This document shows, one piece after another, positions 1-11,101 of a DNA stretch of 64,000 bases. Under the pieces are notes generated by a model. That model made no database searches. It saw only the letters and a list, made by a program, of their open reading frames with translations, and was not told where the DNA came from. This DNA is from Myotis daubentonii (Eukaryota; Chordata; Mammalia; Chiroptera; Vespertilionidae). The stretch covers positions 88,776,433 through 88,840,432 of the forward strand of contig NC_081842.1 in NCBI RefSeq assembly GCF_963259705.1, written 5' to 3'. The first letter of the stretch is position 1. Each line of letters opens with the position of its first letter. The translations under genes were made by a program, and so were the position numbers.

Positions 1-205
1 GTGGTTGAGCATTGACCTATGAACCAAGAGGTCACAGTCTGATTCCTTGTCAGGACACATGCCTGGGTTTTCAGTTCGATCCCCAGTAGGGGGCATGCAG
101 GAAGCAGCTGATCAATGATTCTCTCTCATCATCAATGTTTCTATCTCTCCCTCATCCTTCCTCCCTCTGAAATCAATAAAAAGTAATAATAATAAAACAA
201 TTAGA
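1..205 (+). repeat. VES-type tRNA-derived SINE, 5' end cut by the window
   Basis: The sequence has the body of the bat VES SINE: a degenerate tRNA-like B box (cagttcgatcccc), the diagnostic block with gcaggaagcagctgatcaatg, a pyrimidine-rich tract of ctctctc and tccctc, and a tail of atcaataaaaa running into A/T-rich repeats. The 5' portion is degenerate and begins at or before the window edge. It is a pol III retroposon mobilised by L1 and has no coding role. Confidence 0.8.
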
Positions 206-1443
206 GGAGTGGTTGCCTCTGAGGGGTAGACTGACTGGGAAAGGACTCAGGGAAACTTCTGGGAAGATAGAAATATGATAGAGATGTGTTATTTATGAGG
301 TCACTTATTTTTCAAAATTGTACATTTATATGATTCTAAAGTTATGGTGGCATAAGTGGAAGCTACACAGACAGTCTCCCAGGACAAAACTGGATATATA
401 ACTAAAATACAGACAAACCACTCTGAAAAATCAACTGAAGACTAGCTGGAGAGAACCATGATAACCAAGGATGGAAAGTGGAGGCCACTGAGAGAATGGT
501 AGGAAGTGCAGAGGTGTGAAAGGACTGGCTGGGCTTCCACAGATAGCAACTGAAATTCTGGAGGGACATCTCAGCTGTGGGAGACTACCAATGAGAACTC
601 TGGAGTCTAAATCCCAAGCTGGTCTTCCCAGTCCAGAGCACCAGAACTGAGAAAGGTGCCTACATAACATCTGGCTGTGAAAAACAGCAGGGTTGCTGTC
701 TGCCAGGTGAGAGATGGCTGGAAATTCAGGCACCTTCTTAAAGAGCCAATGCACAAATTTTGTGTGCAGCCACTTACCTTGGGCTAAGATAGAGGGAGGG
801 CAGGATGGACTGGAGCTGTGTGAGCAGAAGCCAGAACTGGGGACTCTGGGGTTGGAGCTAGGAGGGCAGCCATCCCGTTTTCCAGTGCTGAGTAATTCCC
901 TCAGACTGTGGAGAAAATCTTTCCCCAGCAGTGGATCTTTGCTATCCAGGCAGTTTTTGCCTAGGAGGAAGACAGTTAGTTGCCCCATCCTATAGGAAGA
1001 CCTCTCACCACAAGCTGTGGTCAATTACCTGAGGCTAATCAGATCTAAGAGTCAATGGAACTGCAGGTAGAGGTGAGCCTCTGGAGGCTTTGAGTCTTGG
1101 CCTTATCTAATCCAGGGCCTGGGAACTAGGAAAATAAGACCTGGGAGCACATTTTGGTCCTTTCCAAAGGCACCCAGCCACAGCAGGGGGAACTATAAGC
1201 TGTGGATTGCTGATACCTCCATACAGAGTACTCAAAGCCAGTCAAAAACAGTGTCTGACAATGTCTTGCATGACATATTTGGAGTCAGAGCAGATCCATC
1301 TAATACAAAGAAACAAACCCAAACAGGCAGCCAAAATGGGGAGACCAAAAAACAAACCCTAAATGAAAGAATAAGAGAATTGTCCTGATGAACAGCTAAA
1401 TGAAACGCAGATAAGAAATTTATCAGAAATAGAGTTCAAAAGA

Positions 1444-2102
1444 ATGATGGCAAAGATGCTCAACAGCATGAGGAAAGATATAGTATCTATGAAGAATGAC
1501 ATAGCACTAATAAAGAACACAGTGGAAGTAATACACAGCAGATTAGAGGAAGCCAAGGATTGGATCAGTGAATTAGAAGACAGGGTAGAAAAAAATTACT
1601 TAATCAGCGAACCAAAAATAAAAAACAATTAAAAAATAGGACAGTTTAAGTGAGCTGTGGGACAGCCTGAAACATAACGATATTTGCATCATAGGTGAGC
1701 CAGAAGGGGAAGAAACTGAGCAATGGATAGAGAATGTGCTTGAGGAAATAATGGCAGATAACGTCTCTAACCTGGTGAAGGAAAAAGTCACACAAGTTCA
1801 GGAGGCACAGAGAGTCACAAACAAGAGGAACCCAAACAGGCCCACGCCCAGACACATCATAATCAAAGTGCCAAAGATTAAAGACAGAGAATCTTAAAGG
1901 CAGCAAGAGAAAAGCAATTTAATACCTACAAAGGAGCTCCCATAAAGCTTTCAGCTGATTTCTCATTAGAAACTCTTAAGGCCAGAAGAGAATGGCATGA
2001 AGTATTCAAGGTAATGAAAAGCAAGGATCTGAAACCAAGATTACTATATCCAGCAAGGCTAACATTCAAAATAGATGGTGAAATAAAGAGCTTCCCAGAT
2101 TA
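1444..2102 (+). pseudogene. L1 ORF1 relic (RNA-binding protein)
   Basis: L1 ORF1p is a trimeric nucleic-acid chaperone that packages L1 RNA. The first open stretch (1444-1632, 62 codons) holds the coiled-coil part, with heptad-like leucine and isoleucine spacing. After a stop near 1630 the frame continues into the RRM-like region (TPRHIIIKVPK near 1850) and the C-terminal domain, with motifs for PIKLSADFS near 1950 and LLYPARLTFK near 2045. It ends at a stop near 2101 before an A-rich run. A frameshift near 1893 and internal stops show that it is dead. An intact relative of the same architecture lies at 42119-43012, but inside a HAL1 element. Confidence 0.8.
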
Positions 2103-2901
2103 AAAAAAAAAAAAAGTTGAAGAGAGAGAAACATAGGCATAAAGAATTAAAATGGCAATAAATGTGTACTGATCAATAATAACCTTAAATGTAAATGGAT
2201 TAAACGCTCCAATCAAAAGATATAGTGTAGCTGAATAGATAAGAAAATATGATCAAATTATATGCTGTATATAAGAGACCCACTTCAGAACAAAAGACTC
2301 ACACAGGATGAGAGTGAAGGGATAGAAATATATTTTCCATGCAAATGGAAATGAAATAAAAAGCTGGCATGGCAATACTCATATCTGACAAAATAGACTT
2401 CAAAATGAGGGCCATAACAAGAGAACTACATAAGGTCACTGTGTAACACTAAAGGGATCAATTGAACAAGAGGATATAACCCTGGAAAACATATATGCAC
2501 CCATTATAGGAGCACCTAAAATATATATATATAAAAACTACTGGAAGACTTTAAGGGACAGATAGACAGCAAAACTGTCATAGTAGCAGATTTTAACACC
2601 CCACTGACTTCTCTGGATAGATCTTCCAGACAAAAAATTAAGAAGGAAACAGTGACTCTAAAGGACACACTGGATCAGGTGTATTTTATTGACACCTATA
2701 AAATATTTTCACCCCAAAGCTGCAGAATATACTAAGTGTACCGGTTAATAATGTGGATTTTTTTCAATATGGAATTACACATATGTTGATATATATATGC
2801 AATTTGACATGTATGCTATTTTGTTGTATTGACAAGCTTAAAAACTTCATTTGTCAAATTTTCTGAAGGTGTTAACATCATAGATATTTTTACACTTAAA
2901 A

Positions 2902-4148
2902 ATGTCGAATTTTGTGCCAAAAATAGAGAATTTGCCAGAAGTTTTAATTCATTGCTTTATTTTGAAGAAAAGTGCTGCTGAATACTTTGGGAAGCTTATG
3001 GTGAATATGCTCCATTTCAAGATACTTGTGAATTCTGGTTGAAATGCTTTAAAAGTGATGATTTCGATGTGAAAGACCAAGAATGTCCAGGTCAACCGAA
3101 AAAAAATTGAAGATCAAAGATTATTGGATGAAGATGCGTGCCAAACTCAAAAACAACTTGTAGCCGAACCGGTTTGGCTCAGTGGATAGAGCGTCGGCCT
3201 GCGGACTCAAGGGTCCCAGGTTCGATTCCGGTCAAGGGCATGTATCTTGGTTGCGGGCACATCCTCACTGGGGGGCGTGCAGGAGGCCGCTGATTGATGT
3301 TTCTCTCTCATCGATGTTTCTAACTCTCTATCCCTCTCTCTTCTTCCCTGTAAAAAATCAATAAAATATATATTAAAAAAAAAACTTGCAGAAAGATTAA
3401 ATGTTGCTCAGCAAACAATTTATGATCATTTACAATCAATGGGAAAGATTTTGAAGGAAGAAAATTGGGTGCCACATCAACTGAATGAAAGACAAATGGA
3501 AAACTGAAAAGTCATCAGGAAAATGTTGCTTCAACGCCATGAAAGAAAGTCTTTTTTGCATCGAATTGTGACTGGCAATGAAAAATGGATTTATTTTGAG
3601 AATCCCAAATGCACAAAATCAAGGGTTGATCCAGATCAACCATCAACATCAACTGCAAGGCCAAATCGCTTCGGAAAGAAGACAATGCTCTGAGTTTGGT
3701 GGGATCAGGAAGGTGTGGTGTATTATGAGCTTCTAAAACCAGGTGAAACCATTAATACTCATTGTTACCAACAACAAATAATCAATTTGAACCACGTTTT
3801 GATCATGAAATGACTGGAATGTTCCAGAAGACACGGCAAAGTAATTTTTCTTCATGATGACGCACCATCACACACTTCAAAATCAGTTAAAGACACGTTA
3901 AAAGATCTTGCCTGGGAAGTATTACCCCACCTGTCGTATTCACCAGACCTTGTTCCTTCAGATTACCACTTGTTCTGATCAATGGCACACGCACTTTCTG
4001 AGCAGCACTTTAAAGCATATGAAGAAGTAGAAAATTGGGTCTCTGAATGGTTTGCCTCAAAACAAGAAAAGTTCTATAGGGATGGTATCCACAAATTACC
4101 TGAAAGATGGAGAAATGTGTAGCTAGCGATGGACATTACTTTGAATAA
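2902..4148 (+). pseudogene. Mariner transposase pseudogene (DD34D)
   Basis: Mariner transposase cuts and pastes the element at TA sites. The reading frame starts at the atg at 2902 and can be followed, with frameshifts near 3045 and 3105, a stop at 3506 and a VES SINE at 3161-3384, to a stop at 4146-4148. The catalytic region is clear: IVTGNEKWIYF at about 3562-3594, FLHDDAPSHT at about 3847-3876 and YSPDLVPSDYHLF at about 3937-3975. The second and third catalytic aspartates (codons 3856 and 3961) are 35 codons apart, giving the DD34D spacing. The first catalytic position reads AAT (Asn) at 3577-3579 instead of Asp, which alone would abolish catalysis. Confidence 0.9.
3161..3384 (+). repeat. 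VES SINE nested in the mariner
   Basis: This is a full-length VES copy with tRNA-type promoter boxes: box A in tggctcagtggatagagcg and box B in ggttcgattcc. It has the usual ctgattgatgtttctctctcatcgatg block, a pyrimidine tract and an A-rich tail after aaatcaataaaat. The target duplication is an approximate aaaaacaacttg (left) and aaaaaaacttg (right). It sits in the mariner transposase frame and is therefore the youngest of three nested layers. Confidence 0.93.
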
Positions 4149-6629
4149 AGCACTTTTGATGTTTCTCTTGAAATTATCGTGTTTTCTTTGATTACAAAGT
4201 CTGCCATTATTAACTGGTACACCTAGTACATTCTTCTCAAGTGCACATGGGTCATTCACATAACATGGATCACATGTTAGGACACAAAACAAACAAGTCT
4301 CCATAAGTTCAAGAAGATTGAAATAATATCAAACATCTCATAGAGAAATGAAATTAGAAATCAACTACTGTAAAAACAACCAAAAATATTCCAACTCTGG
4401 AGGCTTGCTATTAAACAATGAACAGGATACAAACAAGATCAATAAAGAAATCAAAAACTTCCTGGAAAAAATAAAACAACCCAAAGCTTACAGTGAAAGC
4501 AGTCCTGAGAAAGCAGGACTGAGAAAGTTCATAGCATTACAGGCCTACCTCAAAAAAATAAGAAAAATTTCTAATAAACTATTTAACACTACAAATTAAA
4601 TAATTAGAAAGATAACAACAAGAAAAGACCAGAATAAGTTGAAGGAAGGAAATAATAAAGATTAGAGCAGAAAAAATGACAGAGACTAAAAAAACATACA
4701 AAAGATTAATGAAACCAAGACCTTGTTCTTTGTAAAGATGAACAAGATTGATGAACAATTAGTGCGACACATCAAGAAACAAAAAGAGAGAGGACCCAAA
4801 TAACTAAAATCAGAAATGAAAGGGGTGAAGTGACAACTGACACCACAGAAATGCAAAAGATTGTAAGAAAATACCAGGAACAACTATATGCCAACAAGTT
4901 AAAAAATCTGGATGAAATGGACAAGTTCCTAAAAAAGTACAATCTTCCAAAACTGAATCAGGAAGAATCAGAAAATTTGAATACGCCAATAACAACTGAT
5001 AAAATAGAAGCAGTCATCAAAAAAAAAAAAAAAATCCCAGCAAACAAAAGCCCTGGTCTAGAAGGGTTCACAGGAAAGTTTTACCAAACCTTCAAAGAAC
5101 AACTAACACTGATCCTCCTCAAACTATTCTAAAAATTCAAGAGGAAGGGACACTTCCAACATCTTTTTATAAGTCTAGCATAAAAATTGGAATTATCTTA
5201 ATTCCAAAACCAGAAAAAGACACTACAAAGAAAGACTTATAGGCCAATATACCTGATAAAAATAGATGCTAACATCCTCAACAAAATATTAGCAAATTGG
5301 ATCCAGCAATACATTAAAAAGATCATATACCATGACCAAGTAGGATTTATTCTAGAGATGCAGGTCTGGTACAATATGTGTAAATCAATAAATGTGATAC
5401 ATCACATAAACAAACTGAAAGACAAAAATCACATGATCATATCAACAGATGTAGAAAAGGCACTCAACAATATTCATATCCATTTTTGATAAAAACTCAG
5501 CAAAGTGGGAATAGGTGGATCATATCACAATATAAAAAAGCCATATATGATAAACCTATAACTAACATCATACTCAATGAGCAAAAGCTAAAACCATTTC
5601 TCCTAAGAACAGGAACAAGAGACAGGGATGTCCACTTTCACCACTCTTATTCAACATAGTACTGGAAGTCCCAGCCACAGCAATCAGACAAGAAGAAGAA
5701 ATAAAATGCATCCAAAATGGAAAGGAGGAAGTAAAACTCATTATTTGCAGATGACATGATATTGTACATAGAAAACACTAGACTCCACCAAAAATTTACT
5801 AGATTTAATAAATGGTTCAGCAATGTAGCAGGATACAAAATTAACACCCAGAAATTGATGGCATTTTCATACACCAATAATGAATTCTCAGAAAGAGGAA
5901 CTAAACAAACAATCCCATTTACCACTGCAACAACAAAATTAAGATACATAGGAATACACTTACCCAAGGAGGTAAAAGACTTGGGCTCAGAAAACTACAG
6001 GATGTTGGGGGGGAAAAAAGAGATAGAGGAAGATATAAACAAGTGGAAGAATATCCCATGTTCATGGATTGGTGGAATTAACATCATTAAAATGTCCATA
6101 CTATCTAAAACAATCTACAGATTCAATGCAATCCCTATTAAAATACCAACAGCATATTTCACATACCTAGAACAAAAACTCCAAAAATGTATATGGAACC
6201 AAAAAAGACCCTGAATAGCTGCAGCAATCTTGAGAAAGAACATAGTTGGAGGGTTCACAATACCAGATATCAAATTATACTTTAAAGCCTGGTACTGGCA
6301 CAAGAACAGGCATATCAATCAATGGAACAGAACAGAGACCCCAGAAATCGACCCAAGCCATCACACTCAGTTAATATTTGACAAAGGAAGCAAGAGCATA
6401 CAATGGAGTCAAGACAGTCTTTTCAATAAATGGTGTTGGGAAAATTGAACAGCTACATGCAAATAAACGAAACCAGGCCATCAACTTGCACCATACACAA
6501 GAGTAAACTCAAAAAGAAGAAAAGACCTAAATGTAAGTCTTGAAACCATAAAAATCCTAGAAGAAACTGTAGGCAGCAAAATCTCAGACATCATTTGTAG
6601 TAATGTATTTATGGATACATCTTCTAGGG

Positions 6630-6843
6630 CAGTGGTCGGCGAACTCATTAGTCAACAGAGCCAAATATCAACAGTACAACAATTGAAATTTCTTTTGAGA
6701 GCCAAATTTTTTAAACTTAAACTATATAGGTAGGTACATTGTTATTAGCTTAATTAGGGTACTCCTAAGGCTTAGGAAGAGCCACACTCAAGGGGCCAAA
6801 GAGCCGCATTTGGCTCTCGAGCTGCAGTTTGCCAACCATAGTG
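6630..6843 (+). mobile_element. Non-autonomous hAT element nested in L1 ORF2
   Basis: The element is 214 bp, beginning cagtggtcggcgaact and ending in tttgccaaccatagtg, which are imperfect inverted termini of hAT type. The flanks ttctaggg (6622-6629) and acctaggg (6844-6851) fit an 8-bp duplication with two mismatches. Internal text such as gagccaaat and gagccgcatttggctc matches the short hAT MITEs common in vespertilionid bats. It has no coding capacity. Confidence 0.85.
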
Positions 6844-7905
6844 ACCTAGGGCAAAGGAAACTAAGAAGAAAATAAACAAATGGGACTAAATAAAAATAAA
6901 AAAATTCTGCACAGCAAAAGAAACCATCAACAAAATGAAAAGGGAGTCCACTGTATGGGAGAATATATGTGGCAATGATACATCAGATAAAGGTTTAATA
7001 TCCAAAATTCATAAGGAACTCGTTCAACTTAACAAAAGGAAGACAAACAATCCAATTTAAAAAATGGGCAAAGGACATAAATAGACACTTCTCCTAAGTG
7101 TACATACAGAAGAGACATATGAAAATATGCTCAAAGTCACTGATTGTCAGAGATATGCAAATTAAAACAGCAATGAGGTATCACCAAGCACCTGTCAGAA
7201 TCATTACCATCAACAAATCAATAAATGAGAAGTGCTGGCAAGGATGTGGAGAAAAGGGAATCCTAGTACACCGCTGGTGGGAATGCAGACTGGTGCAGCC
7301 ATTATGGAAAAAAGTCTGGAGTTTCATTTAAAAATTAAAAATGAAACTACCATTTGACCCAGGTATCCCACTTCTAGTAATATATCCTAAGAGACCCGAA
7401 GCACCAGTCAGGAAGAATGTATGCACCCCTATGTTCATAGCAGCATAACTTACAATATCTAAGATCTGTAAACAGGCCAAGTGCCCACCAGTAGATGAAT
7501 TGATAAAAAGTACTGTGCAGCAGCAAAAAGAAGGATCTCTTCCCCTTTGAGACAGCATGGAGGGAAATGGAGAGTATTATGCTAAGAGAAATAAGCAGTC
7601 AGAGAAAGACAAGTATCACATCTCATTCATATGTGGAATCTAATGGACAAAATAAACTGATGAACAAAATAGATCCAGAGACATTGATGCATGGAACAGA
7701 CAGTTCAATCTCAGAGGGAAGGGTGGGATGGGTGGGTGGGTAGGAAGAGATCAGCAAAGAACTTGTATGTATATATGCATAACCCATGGACACAGACAAT
7801 GGGTCGGTGATAGGGGCAGGCTTGAGTGAGTTAGTTGGGGGAAAAGGAGGACATATGCAATACTTTCAACAATTATTTAATTTGATAAAATTATGCATTT
7901 AAGTT

Positions 7906-8448
7906 TTGTGTATTTTGATGTATGTATTGCTATCTGAAAAAACTCACTAATCATCATCATCATCATCATCATCATCAGAAGCCTCATCATCATTGTCAGC
8001 ATCTCCATGGTAGAGAGTGGGGAGAGTAGGGACAATTACAGATGAAACAAGAATGGAAAAACAAAGATAATTTTTGCAAATGGGGAAAGAATACGTAGAA
8101 TTCATTATGCTATTTAATTTATTTGATGCATATTTAATTTTTCTGTAATGAAATGGAAAATGCACAACAAGACAATGTAAAATCTGTGACTTCTAATTCA
8201 ATGATCAATAATTTGGAGTTAATCCCAATTTTGAAAGAAAATATGCCTGAAGAAAAAATAAAAAATAGGCCAGTGCAAAATATTGATAAATGATTTTGAT
8301 TGTCTTCTTGTTTTCTCTCTAAGATAATAAAAGAATAATTCTTTCATAGAATTAAGAACTTCTCCTTGAGGCATATGTTTTTTCTTAGCTTATTTATTGC
8401 AAAATAAAGTTTCTTTCCTCACTACTGAGTCAGAAAATATCATTCATT
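7906..8448. other. Unassigned intergenic DNA with an (ATC)n microsatellite
   Basis: This AT-rich stretch lies between the L1 3' end and the SPIN element. It holds a pure ATC repeat of about nine units at 7950-7976. An antisense frame through this repeat gives a run of aspartates, which is a translation artefact. No other feature is recognised. Confidence 0.6.
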
Positions 8449-8456
8449 ATCTAAAG

Positions 8457-8678
8457 CAGTGGTTCTCAACCTGTGGGTTGTGACCCCTTTGGGGTTCGAA
8501 CCACCCATTCACAGGGGTCGCCTAAGGCCATCGGAAAACACATATATAATTACATATTGTTTTTGTGATTAATCGCTATGCTTTAATTATGTTCAATTTT
8601 TAACAATGAAATTGGGGTCACCACAACATAAGGAACTGTATTAAAGGGTCGTGGCATTAGGAAGGTTGAGAACCACTG
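8457..8678 (+). mobile_element. SPIN-like non-autonomous hAT element
   Basis: The 222-bp element starts cagtggttctcaacctgtgg and ends gaaggttgagaaccactg. A perfect 8-bp duplication, atctaaag, lies at 8449-8456 and 8679-8686. Internal landmarks (gtgacccctttgggg, acacatatataattacatat, ggtcaccacaacat, gggtcgtggcattagg) are those of the SPIN (Space Invaders) family, known for horizontal transfer among tetrapods. It has an internal deletion relative to the longer copy at 48777-50062 and no transposase. Confidence 0.93.
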
Positions 8679-8769
8679 ATCTAAAGTATAGAGCAAGCTC
8701 AGAAGTAAAATTTCCCCAGAGTAAATATCTATGTTCAGAGAAAATATTAGTGTTTATCCAAAATACAAA

Positions 8770-9880
8770 TCCTATCTAATAAAAGAGAAAAATGGTAATT
8801 GGCGTACGACGATACCCTTTTCATTGGCTAATCAGGGCTATATGCAAATTAACTGCCAACTAAGATTGGCAGTTAACTGCCAACAAGATGGCGGTTAATT
8901 TGCATATGTAGGCACAATGCAGGGAGGCGAAAGGGAAAGCAGGAAGAAGCCCCCTGCCACTGACAGTGATCGGAAACCCAGGGGGGAGCTAAGAGCTGGG
9001 GGGCAGGGCAAAGGCGGCCCTGGGGCCGCCTTTGCCCTGCCGCCCAGCCATGATCAGAGAATCAGGTGCCTTTGCCGCCCTGGCCAGTGATAGCAGGAAG
9101 TAGGGGTGGAGCCAGCGTTGGGAGCTGGGCATGGTCGAAACTGGCAGTCCCGGGAGCTAGGGGCCCCTTGCCTGGGCCTAAAGCGGAGCCCACGATCGCG
9201 GGGCCGCTGCAGCTGTGGGTCCCCACTGCCAGGGCCGGACGCCTCAGCCAGAGGCATTAGGCCTGGGCAGGGGCGGAGCCTGCAACCGCAGGGAGCTGGG
9301 GGTCCCCTGCCCAGGCCTGACACCTCTGCCGGAGGCCTCAGGCCTGGTCAAGGGGCCAACCCGGTGATTGGTGATCGGAGGGTGATGAGGGTCAACTCCT
9401 CTGGCCGAGGCTTCAGGCCTGGGTGGGGGGCGGAGCTGGGGATTAGGGGGATATGATGGTCCCCTTGCCCAGGCCTGAAGCCTGGGTCAGAGGCGTCAGG
9501 CTTGGGCTGGGGGTGGAGCAAGCGATCAGAGGGAGATGGGGGTCCCCTGCCCAGGCATGATTCCTGGGCCAGAGGCCTCAGGCCTGAGCGGGGGCCAGAG
9601 CCAGTGATTGGGGGGAGATGGGGGTCCCCTGTCCAAGCCTGACACCTCTGGCGGAGGCGTCAGGCCTGGGCAAGGGGCCGATCAGGCGATCGGAAGGTGA
9701 TGGGGGTCTACGCCTCTGGCCGAGGCATCAGGCCTGGACAAGGGGCCAATCCTGCGATTGGAGGGTGATGGGGGTCAATGCCTGAGGGATCCCAGTATGT
9801 GAGAGGGGGCAGGCTGGGCTGAGGGACACTCCCCTCCCCACACACACCCAGTGCACGAATTTCGTGCACCGGGCCCCTAG
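8770..9880 (+). mobile_element. Non-autonomous HeliBat-type Helitron with internal GC-rich repeats
   Basis: The 5' terminus is tcctatctaataaaagag and the 3' terminus contains the hairpin gtgcacgaatttcgtgcac followed by ctag. It lies between A (8769) and T (9881) with no target duplication, as Helitrons do. From about 9100 to 9790 it carries six or seven diverged tandem units of roughly 85-110 bp sharing gcctcaggcctgggc and gggtcccctgcccaggcc. Frames of up to 116 codons arise from the GC-rich repeat and show no Rep or helicase motif, so the element is non-autonomous. Confidence 0.92.
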
Positions 9881-10006
9881 TTATTAATAATTCTTTTGTG
9901 AAATATTAAAGTTGAGCAATGAGGTAAACAGACCTACCTAATTATATTTTGAAAAAAATGTAATGATCAATTGATGTACTATTTAACAATTTTCCACAGA
10001 TTCTTA

Positions 10007-10224
10007 TTTTTTTTAATATATTTCATTGATTTTTTACAGAGAGGAAAGGAGAGAGATAGAGAGTTAGAAACATCGATGAGAGAGAAACATTGATCAGCCG
10101 CCTCCTGCACATCTCCTACTGGGGATGTGCCCGCAACCCAGGTACATGCCCCTGACGGGAATCGAACCTAGGACCCTTCAGTCCGCAGGCTGACGCTCTA
10201 TCCACTGAGCCAAACCGGTTTCGG
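10007..10224 (-). repeat. VES SINE
   Basis: Full-length copy in reverse orientation: the T-rich tail is on the left and the tRNA-like head (actgagccaaaccggttt) on the right. The duplication ccacagattctta is perfect at 9994-10006 and 10225-10237. Boxes A and B are readable on the minus strand. Confidence 0.95.
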
Positions 10225-10257
10225 CCACAGATTCTTATTAAATGAACAGTTGTTTTA

Positions 10258-10475
10258 TTTTTTTAATATATTTTATTGATTTTTTACAGAGAGGAAGAGA
10301 GAGGGATAGAGAGTTTGAAACATAGATGAGAGAGAAACATCAATCAGCTGCCTCATGCACACCCCCCTCTGGGGATGTGCCCACAAACAAGGTACATCCC
10401 CTTGACCAGAATCAAACCTGGGACCCTTTAGTCTGCAGGCCGACGCTCTATCCACTGAGCCAAACCGGTTAGGGC
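10258..10475 (-). repeat. VES SINE
   Basis: A second reverse copy begins about 30 bp after the previous one. Its duplication tgaacagttgtttta / tgaacagttttttta (10243-10257 and 10476-10490) differs at one position. It is a separate insertion from the copy at 10007-10224, because each has its own duplication. Confidence 0.93.
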
Positions 10476-10647
10476 TGAACAGTTTTTTTAAATTTATAAG
10501 TTATTTGGCTGTTACCTAATATTTAAATTTGTTTATGACTAGTGAGTTAATAATTCCTTCAAAAAAAAGAATAAATTTTTACTCTTTATTTTTCATCCCT
10601 TAAACAAGCTAAAATCAACCTATGAAAATAAAATATCTAGGGATTCA

Positions 10648-11087
10648 TCCTATATAATAAATAGGTAATATGCAAATTAACCCTCATGTCCTCACAAGAT
10701 GGCTGCCTAGGAGGCAGAGCTATTGACGCTGACTGGCATAGAAACTGACCAATCAGAGCCAAATCTGGGTGAACTGAGAGGAGCCAATGGCTGCCTAGAA
10801 GGCAGAGCTTTTGTCACTGACTGGCATAGAAACTGACCAATCAGAACCTAATCTGGGTGAACTGTGAAGGCAGAACCTAAGGTGGGGGCTTGAGGAAGGG
10901 TTATAAGGGCAACAGCTGTTTGGTGTAAGGTGTAAGAAAGTGGTTCAATTTTTTAATGACCAATTTGGCAGTATAGTGCATATGGCTGGCTATCAGTCCA
11001 GATATAGGGGTTATGTATTTTTGTCTGTCAAGAGCATCTCCTCCTGCTGAAAAAGGCTCCACCCCCCCCCCCATTTAAGCAATCCTA
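10648..11087 (+). mobile_element. Helitron 5' portion with a duplicated CCAAT-box segment
   Basis: It begins with the HeliBat-type 5' end tcctatataataaatagg after an A (10647) and has the subterminal tatgcaaattaaccctcatg and cacaagatggctgcc. No 3' hairpin or CTAG end is seen before the next Helitron start, so the copy is 3' truncated or fused. Internally an 88-bp direct duplication (10701-10788 and 10789-10876) places gaccaatcag at 10747-10756 and again at 10835-10844. A TATA-like ggttataagg lies near 10899-10908. These look like promoter elements, but activity is not shown. Confidence 0.75.
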
Positions 11088-11101
11088 TCCTATATAATCT
11101 A

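Larger units (their letters stand above)
2732..4226 (+). mobile_element. Mariner (Tc1/mariner) DNA transposon inserted in the L1
   Basis: The terminal inverted repeats are ctaagtgtaccggttaata at the left and the reverse complement of attaactggtacacctag at the right. TA duplications flank the element at 2730-2731 and 4227-4228, and removing it restores a normal L1 sentence (gaata/cattcttctc). The span is 1495 bp; minus the VES SINE inside it, about 1.27 kb remains, the usual length of an animal mariner. It carries a decayed transposase gene. It resembles the mariners known from Myotis, but the subfamily was not assigned. Confidence 0.93.
2152..7560 (+). pseudogene. L1 ORF2 relic (endonuclease / reverse transcriptase)
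   Basis: ORF2p nicks the target DNA and reverse transcribes L1 RNA. Translation of about 2185-2290 gives the endonuclease start (LNVNGLNAPIKR, then an ETHF-like motif) with in-frame stops. The reverse transcriptase core is visible as FADD at 5744-5755, and the cysteine-rich C-terminus (CWQGCGEKG followed by a WWEC motif) at about 7238-7300. The longest open pieces are 4830-5132, 5756-6214 and 7098-7331. The mariner at 2732-4226 splits the endonuclease domain exactly at a TA, and a hAT splits the C-terminal third. Non-functional. Confidence 0.85.
335..7905 (+). mobile_element. Near-full-length, decayed LINE-1 with nested insertions
   Basis: This is a plus-strand L1 with a 5'UTR-like leader (about 335-1440), an ORF1 relic (1444-2102), an ORF2 relic (2152-7560) and a 3'UTR ending near 7905. 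A mariner (2732-4226) and a short hAT (6630-6843) interrupt it; together they account for about 1.7 kb, leaving roughly 5.9 kb of L1. Many in-frame stops and frameshifts make it inactive. The leader matches the 5'UTR-only fragment at 17291-18189. The exact 5' and 3' borders were not fixed because no clean target-site duplication is visible. Confidence 0.85.

Noticed and set aside
3175..3250. tRNA-like sequence with good box A and box B
   Set aside because: It is the head of a VES SINE; a full SINE body, poly(A) tail and target duplication follow. The same applies to the other VES copies.
7947..8165. Frame ending in a poly-aspartate run
   Set aside because: The run is the translated (ATC)n microsatellite.
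9054..9456. Long frames of 89-116 codons in GC-rich DNA
   Set aside because: They cross Helitron internal repeats on both strands at once, have no domain, and change frame with each unit.
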